Shown piece after piece: positions 17,862 through 27,600 of a stretch of 64,000 nt of DNA. The DNA is from Streptomyces sp. SM10 (lineage in GTDB: Bacteria > Actinomycetota > Actinomycetes > Streptomycetales > Streptomycetaceae). How positions within the stretch are numbered: position 1 is the stretch's first letter; every line of letters starts with the position of its first letter. Location: contig NZ_NEUF01000068.1 of NCBI RefSeq assembly GCF_002910915.1, positions 62,001 to 126,000 of the forward strand, read 5' to 3'. The position numbers and the translations under genes are program-made. The notes below the pieces were generated by a model. The model saw only the letters and a program-made list of their open reading frames with translations, made no database searches and was not told the DNA's origin.

Positions 17862-19142
17862 GTGCACCGCAGCCAGAGACCGAACACCCACTCCGTTCCC
17901 GTCCGCCGGGGGCCGGCCGTCGCCGTCTCCCTGCTGGCCGTCGTGGGTCTGACACTCACCGCCGATCCCGCCGCCGCCCGCGGTGCCGACCCCGACGACG
18001 CCCCGCTCGGGGGCATCAGCTGGCGGGCGGACCTGGCCACTCCGGCTGCGGACGTGACCAACGTCAGCCGCACCGAGGGTGGTCTGCGTCTCCGCGATCC
18101 CCGTCCGGGGCCGGCCTCGTCCCGTTCTCCCCAGGGGCAGGGCACGGTCCTGCTGCCCGAACGCGTGCTGGGCCGTGCCGTCGACCGGATCACCCCCGAC
18201 CTCGAGGCCACCGTCCCCACCGGCGCGCAGGTCGCTGTCGACGTGCGCGGACGGGACGGGCTCGGGCGGTGGACCGAGTGGCGAGAGGCGCGCGACGACT
18301 CGCCCGCCCTCCTGCCCCGGGCCGTCACCCGCGTGCAGACCCGTCTCACCCTGGTCACCGCGCCGAACGGCAGCGCGCCGACGGTCAGCGGTCTGCGTCT
18401 GGGTGCCGAACTCGACGACACACCCGTGCGGGCCGAGGCGGCGGAAGCCGTCACGGCCAGCGTCTACGCGACCCGTGAGGGCCTGGTCGGCGGCACCACC
18501 GCGAACGGACACGTGATAGTCCCCAACGATCACTTCGTTGCACTGCCCTCCCGGCGCGGCCTCTCCCCGAAGGGCAGCGGCGAGTACTCGGTGCGCGTCT
18601 GTGGCCCCGCACGCTGCGAGACCGCCCCGGTGTGGGACGTCGGCCCCTGGAACACCCGCGACGACTACTGGAATCCGTCCTCCGTCCGCGAGAGCTTCAA
18701 GGATCTTCCGCAGGGCACACCCGAGGCGCAGGCCGCCTACCAGCAGGGCTACAACGGCGGCCTGGACGGGTCCGGTCGCCGGGTGCTCAACCCGGCCGGG
18801 ATAGACCTGGCCGACGGGACGTTCTACAACATCGGCCTGAACAACAACGGCTGGGTCACCGTCACCTACCTGTGGACCGGTACCGGTGCCCCGACCAAGT
18901 CCTTCCCGACGTGGGGCACGGCCGTCAACATCCGTCAGCAGGCCACCAGTGCCTCCACCCGCGTCGCGCAGCTCCCGGGTCCCACGACGGTGCGGGTGCA
19001 ATGCCAGGTGCACGGCCAGCTCGTCGAGGCCGACGGCCACAGCAACGACGCCTGGTCCTACCTGCCGGACTACGGCGGATACATCTCCAACATCTTCATC
19101 GACGTGGCGGACAGCTGGCTTCCCGGCGTTCCTAACTGCTGA
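17862..19142 (+). CDS. Large secreted protein with C-terminal SH3-like module
   Basis: A 426-residue exported protein starting with GTG at 17862, directly after AAGGAGG. Residues 1-43 are a long signal (VAVSLLAVVGLTLTADPAAA). The central part contains ATVPTGAQVAVDVRGRDGLGRWTEWRE, a beta-rich segment also seen ahead of peptidases and amidases in Streptomyces, then PSRRGLSPKGSGEYSVRVCGPARCETAPVWDVGPWNTRDDYWN, which resembles the part of cell-wall-associated secreted proteins that precedes a peptidoglycan-binding region. The C-terminal module (FPTWGTAVNIR ... AWSYLPDYGGYISNIFID ... LPGVPNC) matches the two neighbouring proteins. No catalytic site is evident. A wall-binding role is inferred. Confidence 0.8.
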   Translation: MHRSQRPNTHSVPVRRGPAVAVSLLAVVGLTLTADPAAARGADPDDAPLGGISWRADLATPAADVTNVSRTEGGLRLRDPRPGPASSRSPQGQGTVLLPERVLGRAVDRITPDLEATVPTGAQVAVDVRGRDGLGRWTEWREARDDSPALLPRAVTRVQTRLTLVTAPNGSAPTVSGLRLGAELDDTPVRAEAAEAVTASVYATREGLVGGTTANGHVIVPNDHFVALPSRRGLSPKGSGEYSVRVCGPARCETAPVWDVGPWNTRDDYWNPSSVRESFKDLPQGTPEAQAAYQQGYNGGLDGSGRRVLNPAGIDLADGTFYNIGLNNNGWVTVTYLWTGTGAPTKSFPTWGTAVNIRQQATSASTRVAQLPGPTTVRVQCQVHGQLVEADGHSNDAWSYLPDYGGYISNIFIDVADSWLPGVPNC

Positions 19143-19158
19143 TCGCACCGGGCCGGAT

Positions 19159-19193
19159 CCCACGGGCCCGCACACCTTGTGCGGGCCCGTGGG
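19159..19193 (+). terminator. Terminator hairpin after the SH3-module operon
   Basis: A perfect 16-base stem (arm CCCACGGGCCCGCACA at 19159-19174, mirror at 19178-19193) with a three-base loop, 17 bases after the stop. Confidence 0.88.
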
Positions 19194-19732
19194 GCAGGGG
19201 CTGCACGCAGCCGTGGCCGGGCCTCCGCCCCCGGTGAGCCCGGGGAAGGCACGTAGACCCAGCCCGACAACCGCTGGGAGCTGCCGGTCACCGTCCCCTC
19301 GGAGAAGAGGCTCACGTACTCCTTCAACTACCAGCCAGACCAGCCAGACCAGCCAGGTGACCATACCCACCTACCGCTGGACTGCCTCCTGAGCCGCCCG
19401 CTCCCGTGCCCTACACCCCCACCACGGAGAGTGCGGCACGCACATGCTGATCGGACGACCACTCAGGGCCGCGCTGCGGCCCGCGGCCACCGCGGCTCTC
19501 GCCGGGCTGTGATCTGGCCTGGAGCCGCGAACGCGGAGGCCACCACCGGCGCGGCGACCCCGTGCACCGATCGTTCCGAGCCTGCGGCCGAGTGGCCGCA
19601 GGCCCTTCAGGGCCCAGGTGCCCGGGGGTGTCCGACACCGACCTGCGGGCCGGGACACCCGCGAGGGGTACGGACGCCAGGCGTCGGCCACGGTGGACGA
19701 GCGGCCTGCGCCGGGACGTCGGCCGCTCCGGT
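19194..19732. other. Gap with a short protein-like remnant and a 9-base tandem repeat
   Basis: The plus strand at about 19260-19390 reads PDNRWELPVTVPSEKRLTYSFNYQPD and stops at 19390. This looks like the C-terminal beta domain of a secreted glycosidase, but nothing upstream matches. The unit CCAGCCAGA is repeated three times at 19331-19357 (last copy ends in G). The rest shows nothing. Confidence 0.4.
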
Positions 19733-21223
19733 TCACTCGTCGATCGACGTACCGAAGAGCGCGTCGGTACCCGAAGCACCGAGCGACCCTCCGCCGTACG
19801 ACCACGAGCCGGTGCTCACCGTCCCTGTCGTCGACGCGGCGAGCCACCAGACCACCCCGTCCGACGTGTTCTCGCCGGGTGCGGCGGCCAGGAGCTCGGA
19901 GCGGCCGTCGGCATCCGTGTCGGCCAGGCGGACCTGTCCGCCCCAGCGGTCGCCCTTCTCGGCCGTGCCCGGTACGCCCGGTGCGTCCTGGTCGAAGGAC
20001 TTCGCACCGGTTGCGGTCAGCCCCTCGTCCGACCCGCGCAGCACCCGCACCCCACCGGCGTCCGCCACCGAGCCGATGTCCTCACCCGGCACACCCACAG
20101 CGAGGTCTTCGTAACCGTCCCCGTCGATGTCGGCGAGGGAGACGTCGGCGCCGAACCCGTCGCCGAGCTCGGCCGTGCCGGGTACGCCGGGGGTGGCCTG
20201 GGTCCATACCTGTGCCGGTGTGCCCAGGTCGTCCACGTCCGCCATTCCCGCAGCCGTGCCGAGGAAGACGCCGACGACGCCGCCGGTGAGTGGTTCGTAC
20301 ACGTCCTGCGGCCTGTCGGGCCGGCCGAAGACCAGGTCGTCGTAACCGTCACCGTTGATATCGCCCGAGGCGTTCGCGGTGCCACCGGCAAGATCTCGGG
20401 CGAACACAGGTCCGTCGGCGCCGCCCATGAACACGGCGGACCAACTCCTGCCGTCCTCTTCCAGGCTGCGACCGGACACGACGAGGTCGGCGTATCCGTC
20501 ACCGTCGTAGTTCCCTGTCGTGAGGGAGGCCGGCCGAATCGGTTCGTGCCCGGGGACGCCCTCGGTGTCGAGGCGGCCCGTCAGTTGCAGCGAACCCGCC
20601 CCGTAGGTGAAGAGGGTGACGCCGGAACGGCCGGCCACGGCGAGCTGGTCGCCCGGCGTCGCCCCGCTGAGCCGCGCGGCGCCGAGGGCGAGGCCGAACC
20701 GGGCGTTCCCCTCGGGTGCGGCGGACCGGAGTGCGGCGCTGCGGGCAGCGGTCAGGCCGTCCTTCGACCCGTAGAGGACAACCACCCGGCCCGCGTCGCT
20801 CACCGAGCCCTCGTCCTCACCTGGCGAGGAGACGATCGCGTCGTCGAATCCATCGGCGTCCAGGTCGCCCGTGGCGACGGCGGTTCCGAAGCCGTCACCG
20901 GGTTCGGCCGAACCCGGTACACCTGCGGTCGACTGGCCGAAGACCGCCGTCCGGACACGCGGAACGCTCGTCGCGGTGCCGATGCCGCTTGCGGAGCCGT
21001 ACTGCACGGTGACATACCCCGCGCCCTTCTTCCCGCCGTCGGTGCCGCCGGGCGCGCCGGTGAGTACGTCGTCGTAGCCGTCGCCGTCGAAGTCGCAGTT
21101 GCGGTCATCGGCATAGGTGCCGCCGGGTGTTCCGGCGAAGGCGCTGGGCGCGGCGGTGATGACGGCACCGCCCAGCAGGAGGAACGTTGCGGCAGCAAGG
21201 GTTCTGGAACTCCTGTGGGTCAC
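19733..21223 (-). CDS. Secreted FG-GAP (integrin alpha-like) repeat protein
   Basis: A 496-residue exported protein. The GTG at 21223, with AGGGAG upstream, opens a signal peptide (RTLAAATFLLLGGAVITAAPSAFA). The mature chain is built of about seven FG-GAP repeats, each with a calcium-loop pattern DxDxDGxxD such as DFDGDGYDD, DLDADGFDD, NYDGDGYADL, DINGDGYDDL and DIDGDGYEDL, and with the alternate GDGFGTAVATGDL and GDRWGGQVRLADTD strands. The repeats would fold into a seven-bladed propeller that binds calcium. In Streptomyces such proteins are abundant at the cell surface; ligand unknown. No anchoring motif follows the propeller. Confidence 0.92.
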   Translation of the reverse strand: MTHRSSRTLAAATFLLLGGAVITAAPSAFAGTPGGTYADDRNCDFDGDGYDDVLTGAPGGTDGGKKGAGYVTVQYGSASGIGTATSVPRVRTAVFGQSTAGVPGSAEPGDGFGTAVATGDLDADGFDDAIVSSPGEDEGSVSDAGRVVVLYGSKDGLTAARSAALRSAAPEGNARFGLALGAARLSGATPGDQLAVAGRSGVTLFTYGAGSLQLTGRLDTEGVPGHEPIRPASLTTGNYDGDGYADLVVSGRSLEEDGRSWSAVFMGGADGPVFARDLAGGTANASGDINGDGYDDLVFGRPDRPQDVYEPLTGGVVGVFLGTAAGMADVDDLGTPAQVWTQATPGVPGTAELGDGFGADVSLADIDGDGYEDLAVGVPGEDIGSVADAGGVRVLRGSDEGLTATGAKSFDQDAPGVPGTAEKGDRWGGQVRLADTDADGRSELLAAAPGENTSDGVVWWLAASTTGTVSTGSWSYGGGSLGASGTDALFGTSIDE

Positions 21224-22064
<841 letters not shown>

Positions 22065-23525
22065 ATGAGTGACGGCAGCATCACAGCAGCCGATCAGCCG
22101 GCCGCTGACGCGCCGGCGGCGAGCTCCCCCCACGTGGACGCCGGCGACGCCGGCTACAGCAAGGACCTCAAGTCCCGCCACATCAACATGATCGCCATCG
22201 GCGGTGCCATCGGCACCGGGCTCTTCCTGGGCGCGGGCGGGCGTCTGGCCGACGCCGGGCCCTCGCTCGCCATCGCCTACGCCGTCTGCGGTGTCTTCGC
22301 GTTCTTCGTCGTGCGCGCGCTGGGTGAGCTGATCCTCTACCGCCCGTCGTCCGGCGCCTTCGTCTCGTACGCCCGTGAGTTCATGGGCGAGAAGGGCGCC
22401 TTCGCGGCCGGGTGGCTGTATTTCCTCAACTGGTCGACCACCGCGATCGCGGACATCACGGCGGCGGCCACGTACGCCCATTTCTGGGGAATGTTCAGCG
22501 ATGTCCCGCAGTGGATCCTCGCCTTGATCGCCCTCGCCGTGGTGCTCACCGCGAATCTCATCTCGGTGAAGTACTTCGGCGAGATGGAGTTCTGGTTCGC
22601 GATCATCAAGGTGGCGGCCCTGGTCGCCTTCATGGCGATCGGTATCTTCCTCGTGGTCACCCAGCATCCGGTGGACGGCCACACCCCGGGGCTCTCCACC
22701 GTCTCGGACACCGGCGTCTTCCCTGTCGGCACGCTTCCGATGCTGCTCGTGATCCAGGGCGTCGTGTTCGCCTACGCGTCCGTCGAGCTGTGCGGTGTCG
22801 CCGCCGGCGAGACGGAGAACCCCGAGAAGATCATGCCCCGGGCGATCAACTCCATCATGTGGCGGGTCGGCCTGTTCTACGTCGGCTCGGTGGTGCTGCT
22901 CGCGCTGCTGCTGCCGTACACCTCCTACTCCGGTGACCAGAGCCCGTTCGTCACCGTCATGGACAAGCTCGGCGTTCCCGGCGCTGCAGGCGTGATGAAC
23001 CTGGTCGTGCTGACCGCCGCACTGTCCAGCCTGAACTCCGGTCTCTACTCCACCGGGCGCATCCTGCGGTCCATGGCCCTGTCGGGTTCCGCGCCCCGCT
23101 TCACCGGCCTGATGAACAAGGGGCAGGTGCCCTACGGCGGCATTCTGCTGACCGCGAGCTTCGGCGTGCTGGGCGTCGGGCTGAACTACGTGGTGCCCGG
23201 GCAGGCATTCGAGATCGTGCTGAACTTCGCGTCGATCGGGATCCTCGGAACCTGGGGCATGATCATGCTCTGTTCCCTGGTCTTCTGGCACCGCTCGCGG
23301 AGCGGCGGAGTCTCAAGGCCCGCCTACCACCTTCCATGGGCCCCCTACACCCAGATCGTCACGCTGCTGTTCCTAGTCGGTGTGGCCTTCCTGATGTGGT
23401 GGGGCGGCGGAGTGGGCCGGACCACGGTGATGTGCCTGCCGCTGATCGCGGCGGCGCTGGTCGGCGGCTGGTTCCTCGTCCGCGGCCGGGTACAGGAGAT
23501 GGCTCGGGCACGGCAGGACGTCTGA
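22065..23525 (+). CDS. Amino acid permease, APC superfamily (asparagine/GABA permease-like)
   Basis: A 486-residue transporter with twelve hydrophobic segments. After a 32-residue hydrophilic leader comes the family signature LKSRHINMIAIGGAIGTGLFLGAGGRLADAGP in two helices, then GELILYRPSSGAFVSYAREF, NWSTTAIADITAAATY and EMEFWFAIIKVAALVAF. AAGETENPEKIMPRAINS is the typical loop of the AAT family, which includes L-asparagine, GABA and aromatic amino acid permeases driven by protons. The closest match by eye is the asparagine-permease branch, but substrate is not certain. AAAGG lies about 12 bases before the ATG. A perfect hairpin follows, so it is probably a single-gene unit. Confidence 0.9.
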   Translation: MSDGSITAADQPAADAPAASSPHVDAGDAGYSKDLKSRHINMIAIGGAIGTGLFLGAGGRLADAGPSLAIAYAVCGVFAFFVVRALGELILYRPSSGAFVSYAREFMGEKGAFAAGWLYFLNWSTTAIADITAAATYAHFWGMFSDVPQWILALIALAVVLTANLISVKYFGEMEFWFAIIKVAALVAFMAIGIFLVVTQHPVDGHTPGLSTVSDTGVFPVGTLPMLLVIQGVVFAYASVELCGVAAGETENPEKIMPRAINSIMWRVGLFYVGSVVLLALLLPYTSYSGDQSPFVTVMDKLGVPGAAGVMNLVVLTAALSSLNSGLYSTGRILRSMALSGSAPRFTGLMNKGQVPYGGILLTASFGVLGVGLNYVVPGQAFEIVLNFASIGILGTWGMIMLCSLVFWHRSRSGGVSRPAYHLPWAPYTQIVTLLFLVGVAFLMWWGGGVGRTTVMCLPLIAAALVGGWFLVRGRVQEMARARQDV

Positions 23526-23550
23526 CCCGTCCTCGCCGCCCCTCGATCTG

Positions 23551-23598
23551 CGAAAAGGCTGTGGCCCCCACCTCCGGGTGGGGGCCACAGCCTTTTCG
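23551..23598 (+). terminator. Perfect 22-base-pair terminator hairpin
   Basis: Arm CGAAAAGGCTGTGGCCCCCACC at 23551-23572 is the exact reverse complement of 23577-23598, with a TCCG tetraloop. It begins 25 bases after the permease stop and has A and T runs at its foot, so it could end transcription in both directions. Confidence 0.95.
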
Positions 23599-23794
23599 CC
23601 TTCCGCTGGAAGGGACCGGAAAATCGATGGAGACGTCACCCCGGACGGTCTACGTTGGCCGGGTCCAGGATCCATGCTTTCGAACGAGGTGTCTCTGATG
23701 ACGGTCCGAGCAGCGGCGGTCGATCCCGGTCGGCTGTCCTCCAGGAACGCCATGACCTCATCGAACCCAGGGAACACCTCCAGTGGATCTTCCA

Positions 23795-24452
23795 CGCATC
23801 TTCAGCATCCGCGAAAGCAGCCACCGCATTCACAACCCGTTCACGCCTGACAAACTCGCCGCCCTGGGCCCGTGACCACCGCATCACCGGGACCGGGGTG
23901 GACATCAGCACGGTGTTCACCGAATCGGCTCGCGGCCGAGCCGCTGAACTCGGCGTCGCCGACCAGGTCTCCTTCGTTCACGACGACGCCTCCGGCTTCG
24001 TCTCGGACGAACCGGTCGGCCTCGCCGCGTGCGTCGGCGCCACCTGGATCGGTGGAGGCGTCGCCGGCACCGTCGAGCTGCTGAGCAGGAGTCTGCGTCC
24101 CGGCGGCCTCATGCTGATCGGCGAGCCGTATTGGCGCCGGGACGTGCCGGACCAGAAGACCGCCGAGGCATGCCACGCCGGCGGCAAGGACGACTTCCTG
24201 GAACTGCCCGAGCTGATCGAGCAGTTCGGCGGTCTCGGGTACGACGTCGCGGAAATGGTGCTGGCCGACCAGGACAGCTGGGACCGCTACCAGGCGGCAC
24301 AGTGGCTCAATCTCCGCCGCTGGCTGGACGGCCATCCCGATGACGAGCTGGCCGCCGAGGTACGGGCCGAGCTCACCACCGGTCCGGCCCGCTACGCGCG
24401 GTACCAGCGCGCATTCCTCGGCTGGGGAGTATTCGCCCTGATGCGCCGCTGA
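23795..24452 (+). pseudogene. SAM-dependent methyltransferase lacking its cofactor motif
   Basis: Two frames join into a class I methyltransferase. The first piece reads IFSIRESSHRIHNPFTPDKLAALG (about 23795-23866) and runs into TGA. The second frame resumes at 23864 as WARDHRITGTGVDISTVF and continues normally: GVADQVSFVHDDASG, ACVGATWIGGGVAGTVELL, LRPGGLMLIGEPYWRRD, DSWDRYQAAQWLNLRRWLD, and FLGWGVFALMRR. What is missing between AALG and WARDH is motif I, the Gly-rich loop that holds S-adenosylmethionine (normally LDLACGSGE), about 20-25 codons. The deletion also breaks the frame, so the gene is dead. Confidence 0.75.
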
Positions 24453-24463
24453 CGGTACGGCGA

Positions 24464-24499
24464 GCGCGGGTCCGGGCATCACACCGCCCGGACCCGCGC
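24464..24499 (+). terminator. Terminator hairpin after the methyltransferase pseudogene
   Basis: A perfect 14-base stem (GCGCGGGTCCGGGC at 24464-24477 with its mirror at 24486-24499) and an eight-base loop, 12 bases after the stop. The intact terminator suggests decay of the gene is recent. Confidence 0.85.
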
Positions 24500-24602
24500 G
24501 TTCTCAGGATCGGTGCCCGATTCCTCTTCGCCGACCTCGACGACGGCGGCCTGGCAACTCCTGGACATGCGAAGCTGCGTTCGACTCGGCGCAAGGGGAG
24601 AC

Positions 24603-24770
24603 GTGGGACTGATCTACAGCTACGACATCTACCTGCCGCCCCGAAACCCCGCCAAGGCGGAGCACCTTGTGCCGGATCGCACCCGGCTCCGGCCGGGACG
24701 GTCGGCGCCTCACCCCGCACGACCACTCATTCCGGTGACTTTCTGTCATCACACGTGGCCAGGGAGTTAG
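24603..24770 (+). pseudogene. N-terminal remnant of a conserved Streptomyces protein
   Basis: GTG at 24603 follows AAGGGGAG closely and opens MGLIYSYDIYLPPRNPAKAEHL. This start and leader look like those of a conserved small Streptomyces protein that I know only by this N-terminus. After about 20 residues the sequence becomes Arg/Pro-rich and stops at 24770, which is much shorter than expected. Probably a 5' fragment kept with its ribosome-binding site. Function unknown. Confidence 0.4.
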
Positions 24771-24883
24771 AGTTTCCGTGTCGGTGGATGACGTGCACGG
24801 GTTCGACACCATGGAGCCATGGCGTCAGGCGAGTAAGCCATCCGCCGGCTGCCTATAGCCGTGGCCCGCCGTGAGGAACGCCT

Positions 24884-25279
24884 GTGAAGCTCCCCCTGAC
24901 CCATGTTCATCGCGTCGCATGCGCGGTAGCTGCGAGCACCTTCGTCGCCACTGCGGTGATGACGTCCACGAGTCCGTCTTTCGCCGGATCCGCCCGCGGC
25001 CCGGCGGCGCAGCAGACGACTGTGAACGCAGCCGTACCCTGCGGATTCTTCCGGTACAGCGTGCGAGAGTCCCGGTTCGCCGCATACAACCACTGCGGAG
25101 AGACGACCGTGCGGATCCATGTGGACGTCAGAGGGGGCGGCAGTTCGAACGACTTCCATCTCTGCGTCAGCCCTGGCCGTACCCAGCTGCCGGGCGCGGG
25201 CCCGAACTACCTCAACGCGTACTACATCGGCGGGGCGGGGTGCCGGAGCGGAGAGCGCACCGGGCACACATCCCACTGA
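24884..25279 (+). CDS. Secreted DUF6355 family protein
   Basis: A 131-residue exported protein. The GTG at 24884 has GAGGA seven bases upstream; residues 1-34 are a Sec signal (VACAVAASTFVATAVMTSTSPSFA). The mature part shows PCGFFRYSVRESRFAAYNHCGETTVRIHVDV, LCVSPGRTQLPG and AYYIGGAGC, matching the DUF6355 family with its AxYNHC and CVxPGRT motifs and two likely disulfides. Members occur widely in actinomycetes, sometimes near natural-product genes; no enzymatic role is established. Here it has no operon partner. Confidence 0.82.
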   Translation: MKLPLTHVHRVACAVAASTFVATAVMTSTSPSFAGSARGPAAQQTTVNAAVPCGFFRYSVRESRFAAYNHCGETTVRIHVDVRGGGSSNDFHLCVSPGRTQLPGAGPNYLNAYYIGGAGCRSGERTGHTSH

Positions 25280-25613
25280 GATGCGAGACAGCGAATGACG
25301 GACTCGTGTCCACCACGGGCCTGTCGTCCCCGGACGGTGCGGGCGATCCCGATGACCTCCAGGGCTCCTGGTGTGCCCCTGGAGCGGCACCGCCTCACGC
25401 GGCCGGCCCTGGGGCGCCAGGCGCCGACATCCGTGCCGGAATCCGCTGCCGCGCCCCGAGTAGGGCCGGCTCGGCAGGTCCGGAGCACAGTCGGCCGAGG
25501 GCCACGCTCCACCGGTGACGTACGACCAGCGGCGAGCATGAGCATGGACCCTGCGCCACGACGGACCCGCCCTCACGGAGCGGGCGCCCCGCGCCCCCAG
25601 GGCAACATGAGTC
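25280..25613. other. 334-base gap, nothing recognised
   Basis: Between convergent small genes. No gene, repeat or clear terminator was found. Confidence 0.4.
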
Positions 25614-25886
25614 CTACCCGGTCGACTCGTCCGGAGTGGGGTGCTCCGGGTGGACACCCGCGTTGCGGGCGGAGTTGCGGCCCGAGCCCGCCTCGTCGGG
25701 GTCGGCCTTCTCCGCAGCGCGCCCGCCGTCCGGCTCCCCTGCGGGGTACTCCACACCCGGCGGAAGAGTCACGTCGAGCGCGTCCTCGCTCTCCTGGACC
25801 TGCTGATCGGGCATGTCGGCGGGTATCGGCGGCGGGCTGGCCTTCGCCCCGGTGTAGGCGATCCCTGAGGGCCTGCGGTCAGTCAT
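25614..25886 (-). CDS. Small hydrophilic hypothetical protein
   Basis: A 90-residue acidic, Pro-rich protein from the ATG at 25886, with GGGAG upstream. It starts MTDRRPSGIAYTGAKASPPPIP and contains QVQESEDALDVTLPPGVEYPAGEPDGG. It lacks a signal peptide or membrane segment and is predicted to be mostly disordered. Function unknown. It is divergent from the MDR oxidoreductase gene. Confidence 0.6.
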   Translation of the reverse strand: MTDRRPSGIAYTGAKASPPPIPADMPDQQVQESEDALDVTLPPGVEYPAGEPDGGRAAEKADPDEAGSGRNSARNAGVHPEHPTPDESTG

Positions 25887-26101
25887 GCCATCACTCCCGT
25901 CGGTGCGCGCCCGCTCCCGTACGAGGGCGGGCAGGTGTCGGACCTCGCGTACCCCGCACCCACCGTACGACGCATCACCCACCGGCTGCGCTCCATCCGC
26001 CGGCTCGGGCGGCCCGCAGCGACGGGCCCACGAGCGCGTGCCGCCCGAGCAATCGACCTACATCGCGAAGGTTACGGCCGTATTGGCCTTGCAGGCACAA
26101 A

Positions 26102-26129
26102 CTTACGGTTGTAGCGTTACACCCGTAAG
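26102..26129. promoter_or_regulatory. 28-base near-perfect palindrome, likely operator
   Basis: Outer arms CTTACGG (26102-26108) and CCGTAAG (26123-26129) plus inner arms TGTA and TACA around a GCGT centre. Only two of fourteen base pairs mismatch. It sits 30 bases before the MDR oxidoreductase start, where a TetR-type repressor would block transcription. Confidence 0.7.
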
Positions 26130-26158
26130 CCAACGAGGGAAACTCTCAGGGGGACGTC

Positions 26159-27202
26159 ATGGCCGACACCACTATCCGCACCACCGAGGTCGTACTGCCC
26201 GGACGCGTCGAGCCCGACGGTCTCGAGGTGCGGACGCGCGAGCTGCCGGCTCCGGCCAGGGGCCAGGTCGTCCTGCGGATGGACGCGACCGGCGTGTCGT
26301 TCGCCGAGCAGCAGATGCGTCGCGGCAAGTACTACGACCAGCCGCCCTTTCCCTTCGTGCCCGGCTACGACGTGGTCGGCACCGTGACAGCGGTCGGCCC
26401 GGAGGTGGACATCGCGCTGACCGGAGGCCGGTTCGCCGCGGTCGTCAAGACCGGCGCCTGGGCAAGCCACCTGCTGGTCGAAGCCGCGGACCTGATGCGC
26501 GTACCGGACGGGGTGGACCCGTCCGCGGTGGAGAGCGTGCTCGTCAACGGGCTCACCGCCTGGCAGATGCTGCACCGCACCGCCAAGGTCCCCGCAGGCG
26601 GGGTCGTCGTCGTGCTGGGCGCCAACGGAGGTGTCGGCTCCACCCTCGTGCAACTGGCCCGCCTCCGGGGGATAACCGTGATCGGCACGGCGTCGCCCCG
26701 CCACCACGCGACCGTGCGCGAACTGGGCGCCAGCCCGGTCGACTACAACGCCCCGGACCTGTACGCGAGGATCCGGGAGATGGCCCCGGAGGGCGTGGAC
26801 GCGGTCTTCGACCACGTCGGCGGCGCCGCGGTGGAACAGTCGTGGCAACTGCTGCGCCGGGGCGGAACGCTGGTCTCGTACGGCACTGCGGTGAGCAAGA
26901 ACGAGGAGGGCAACTCGCGGTTGCCCGTGCTGAAACTGTTCGGACGCCTGGCAGCGTGGAACTCCCTGCCCAACGGCAGGAGGGCGCACTTCTACAACTT
27001 CTGGGCCGGCAGGCGCCGCCACCAGGCGTCCTGGCAGCGGCGGATGAACGACGACCTCGCGCAGGTGCTGCGCCTGGTGGCCGAGGGCTCGCTGGTCCCG
27101 CAGATCGCCGCGCAGATCCCGTTGACCGAGGCTTCGTCCGCGCTCGCCCTGGCCGAGTCCCGCACCGTCGCCGGCAAGGTCGTCATCGTCCCTGGAACGT
27201 GA
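26159..27202 (+). CDS. Zinc-independent MDR-family oxidoreductase (quinone oxidoreductase-like)
   Basis: A 347-residue medium-chain dehydrogenase/reductase. CAGGGGGA lies five bases before the ATG at 26159. The GroES-like half has ARGQVVLRMDATGVSFAEQQMRRGKY and PFVPGYDVVGTVTAVG, without the Cys/His zinc ligands of true alcohol dehydrogenases. The Rossmann half has VVVVLGANGGVGSTLVQLAR followed by GTASPRHHATVRELGA and VDAVFDHVGGAAV. NADPH-dependent reduction of quinones or enones is expected. A strong palindrome in its promoter and a TetR gene 1.3 kb downstream suggest inducible control. Confidence 0.87.
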   Translation: MADTTIRTTEVVLPGRVEPDGLEVRTRELPAPARGQVVLRMDATGVSFAEQQMRRGKYYDQPPFPFVPGYDVVGTVTAVGPEVDIALTGGRFAAVVKTGAWASHLLVEAADLMRVPDGVDPSAVESVLVNGLTAWQMLHRTAKVPAGGVVVVLGANGGVGSTLVQLARLRGITVIGTASPRHHATVRELGASPVDYNAPDLYARIREMAPEGVDAVFDHVGGAAVEQSWQLLRRGGTLVSYGTAVSKNEEGNSRLPVLKLFGRLAAWNSLPNGRRAHFYNFWAGRRRHQASWQRRMNDDLAQVLRLVAEGSLVPQIAAQIPLTEASSALALAESRTVAGKVVIVPGT

Positions 27203-27600
27203 CAGCCGCACGTCGTCACCCGCACCGCCCGCCCCCCGACCGCGGATGCTATCTGTCACCGAAGGCGCGCGGCGCCGCAATCCGCTCCGCTCACTGCGCC
27301 ACGGCGCCGCCTCGGCGCCTGGCTCATCGCGACCTCGACAGCCGAGCTCCTCCTCGGCGCCCCTGGCTAGCCCCTACCGGGCCCTCGCCCGCGCCGCCGT
27401 CCTTGAGCGCCGTCGGCTCCACGCACACCCTCCGGCACCCGGCCCGAACGCAGGCCGCCGCCCCCGCCACTTCGCACAGTGGCCCCGCCCGCCTCAGGCG
27501 GGATACCACGCGACACCGCCGCGCAGAGGCGCGCCGCCGGCAGCCACCTTCCACTGCTCAGCCGTCCGATGTCGATCACCCACAGAGCGAGAGGAACACC
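27203..27600. other. 398-base gap before the SRPBCC gene
   Basis: No gene recognised. The sequence is very GC-rich with short GGCGCC-type inverted repeats near 27265-27320 that may form a weak terminator for the oxidoreductase gene. Confidence 0.4.

Noticed and set aside
23700..23795. Small minus-strand protein MEDPLEVFPGFDEVMAFLEDSRPG
   Set aside because: Plausible N-terminus but no ribosome-binding site and it loses protein-like character within 45 codons.
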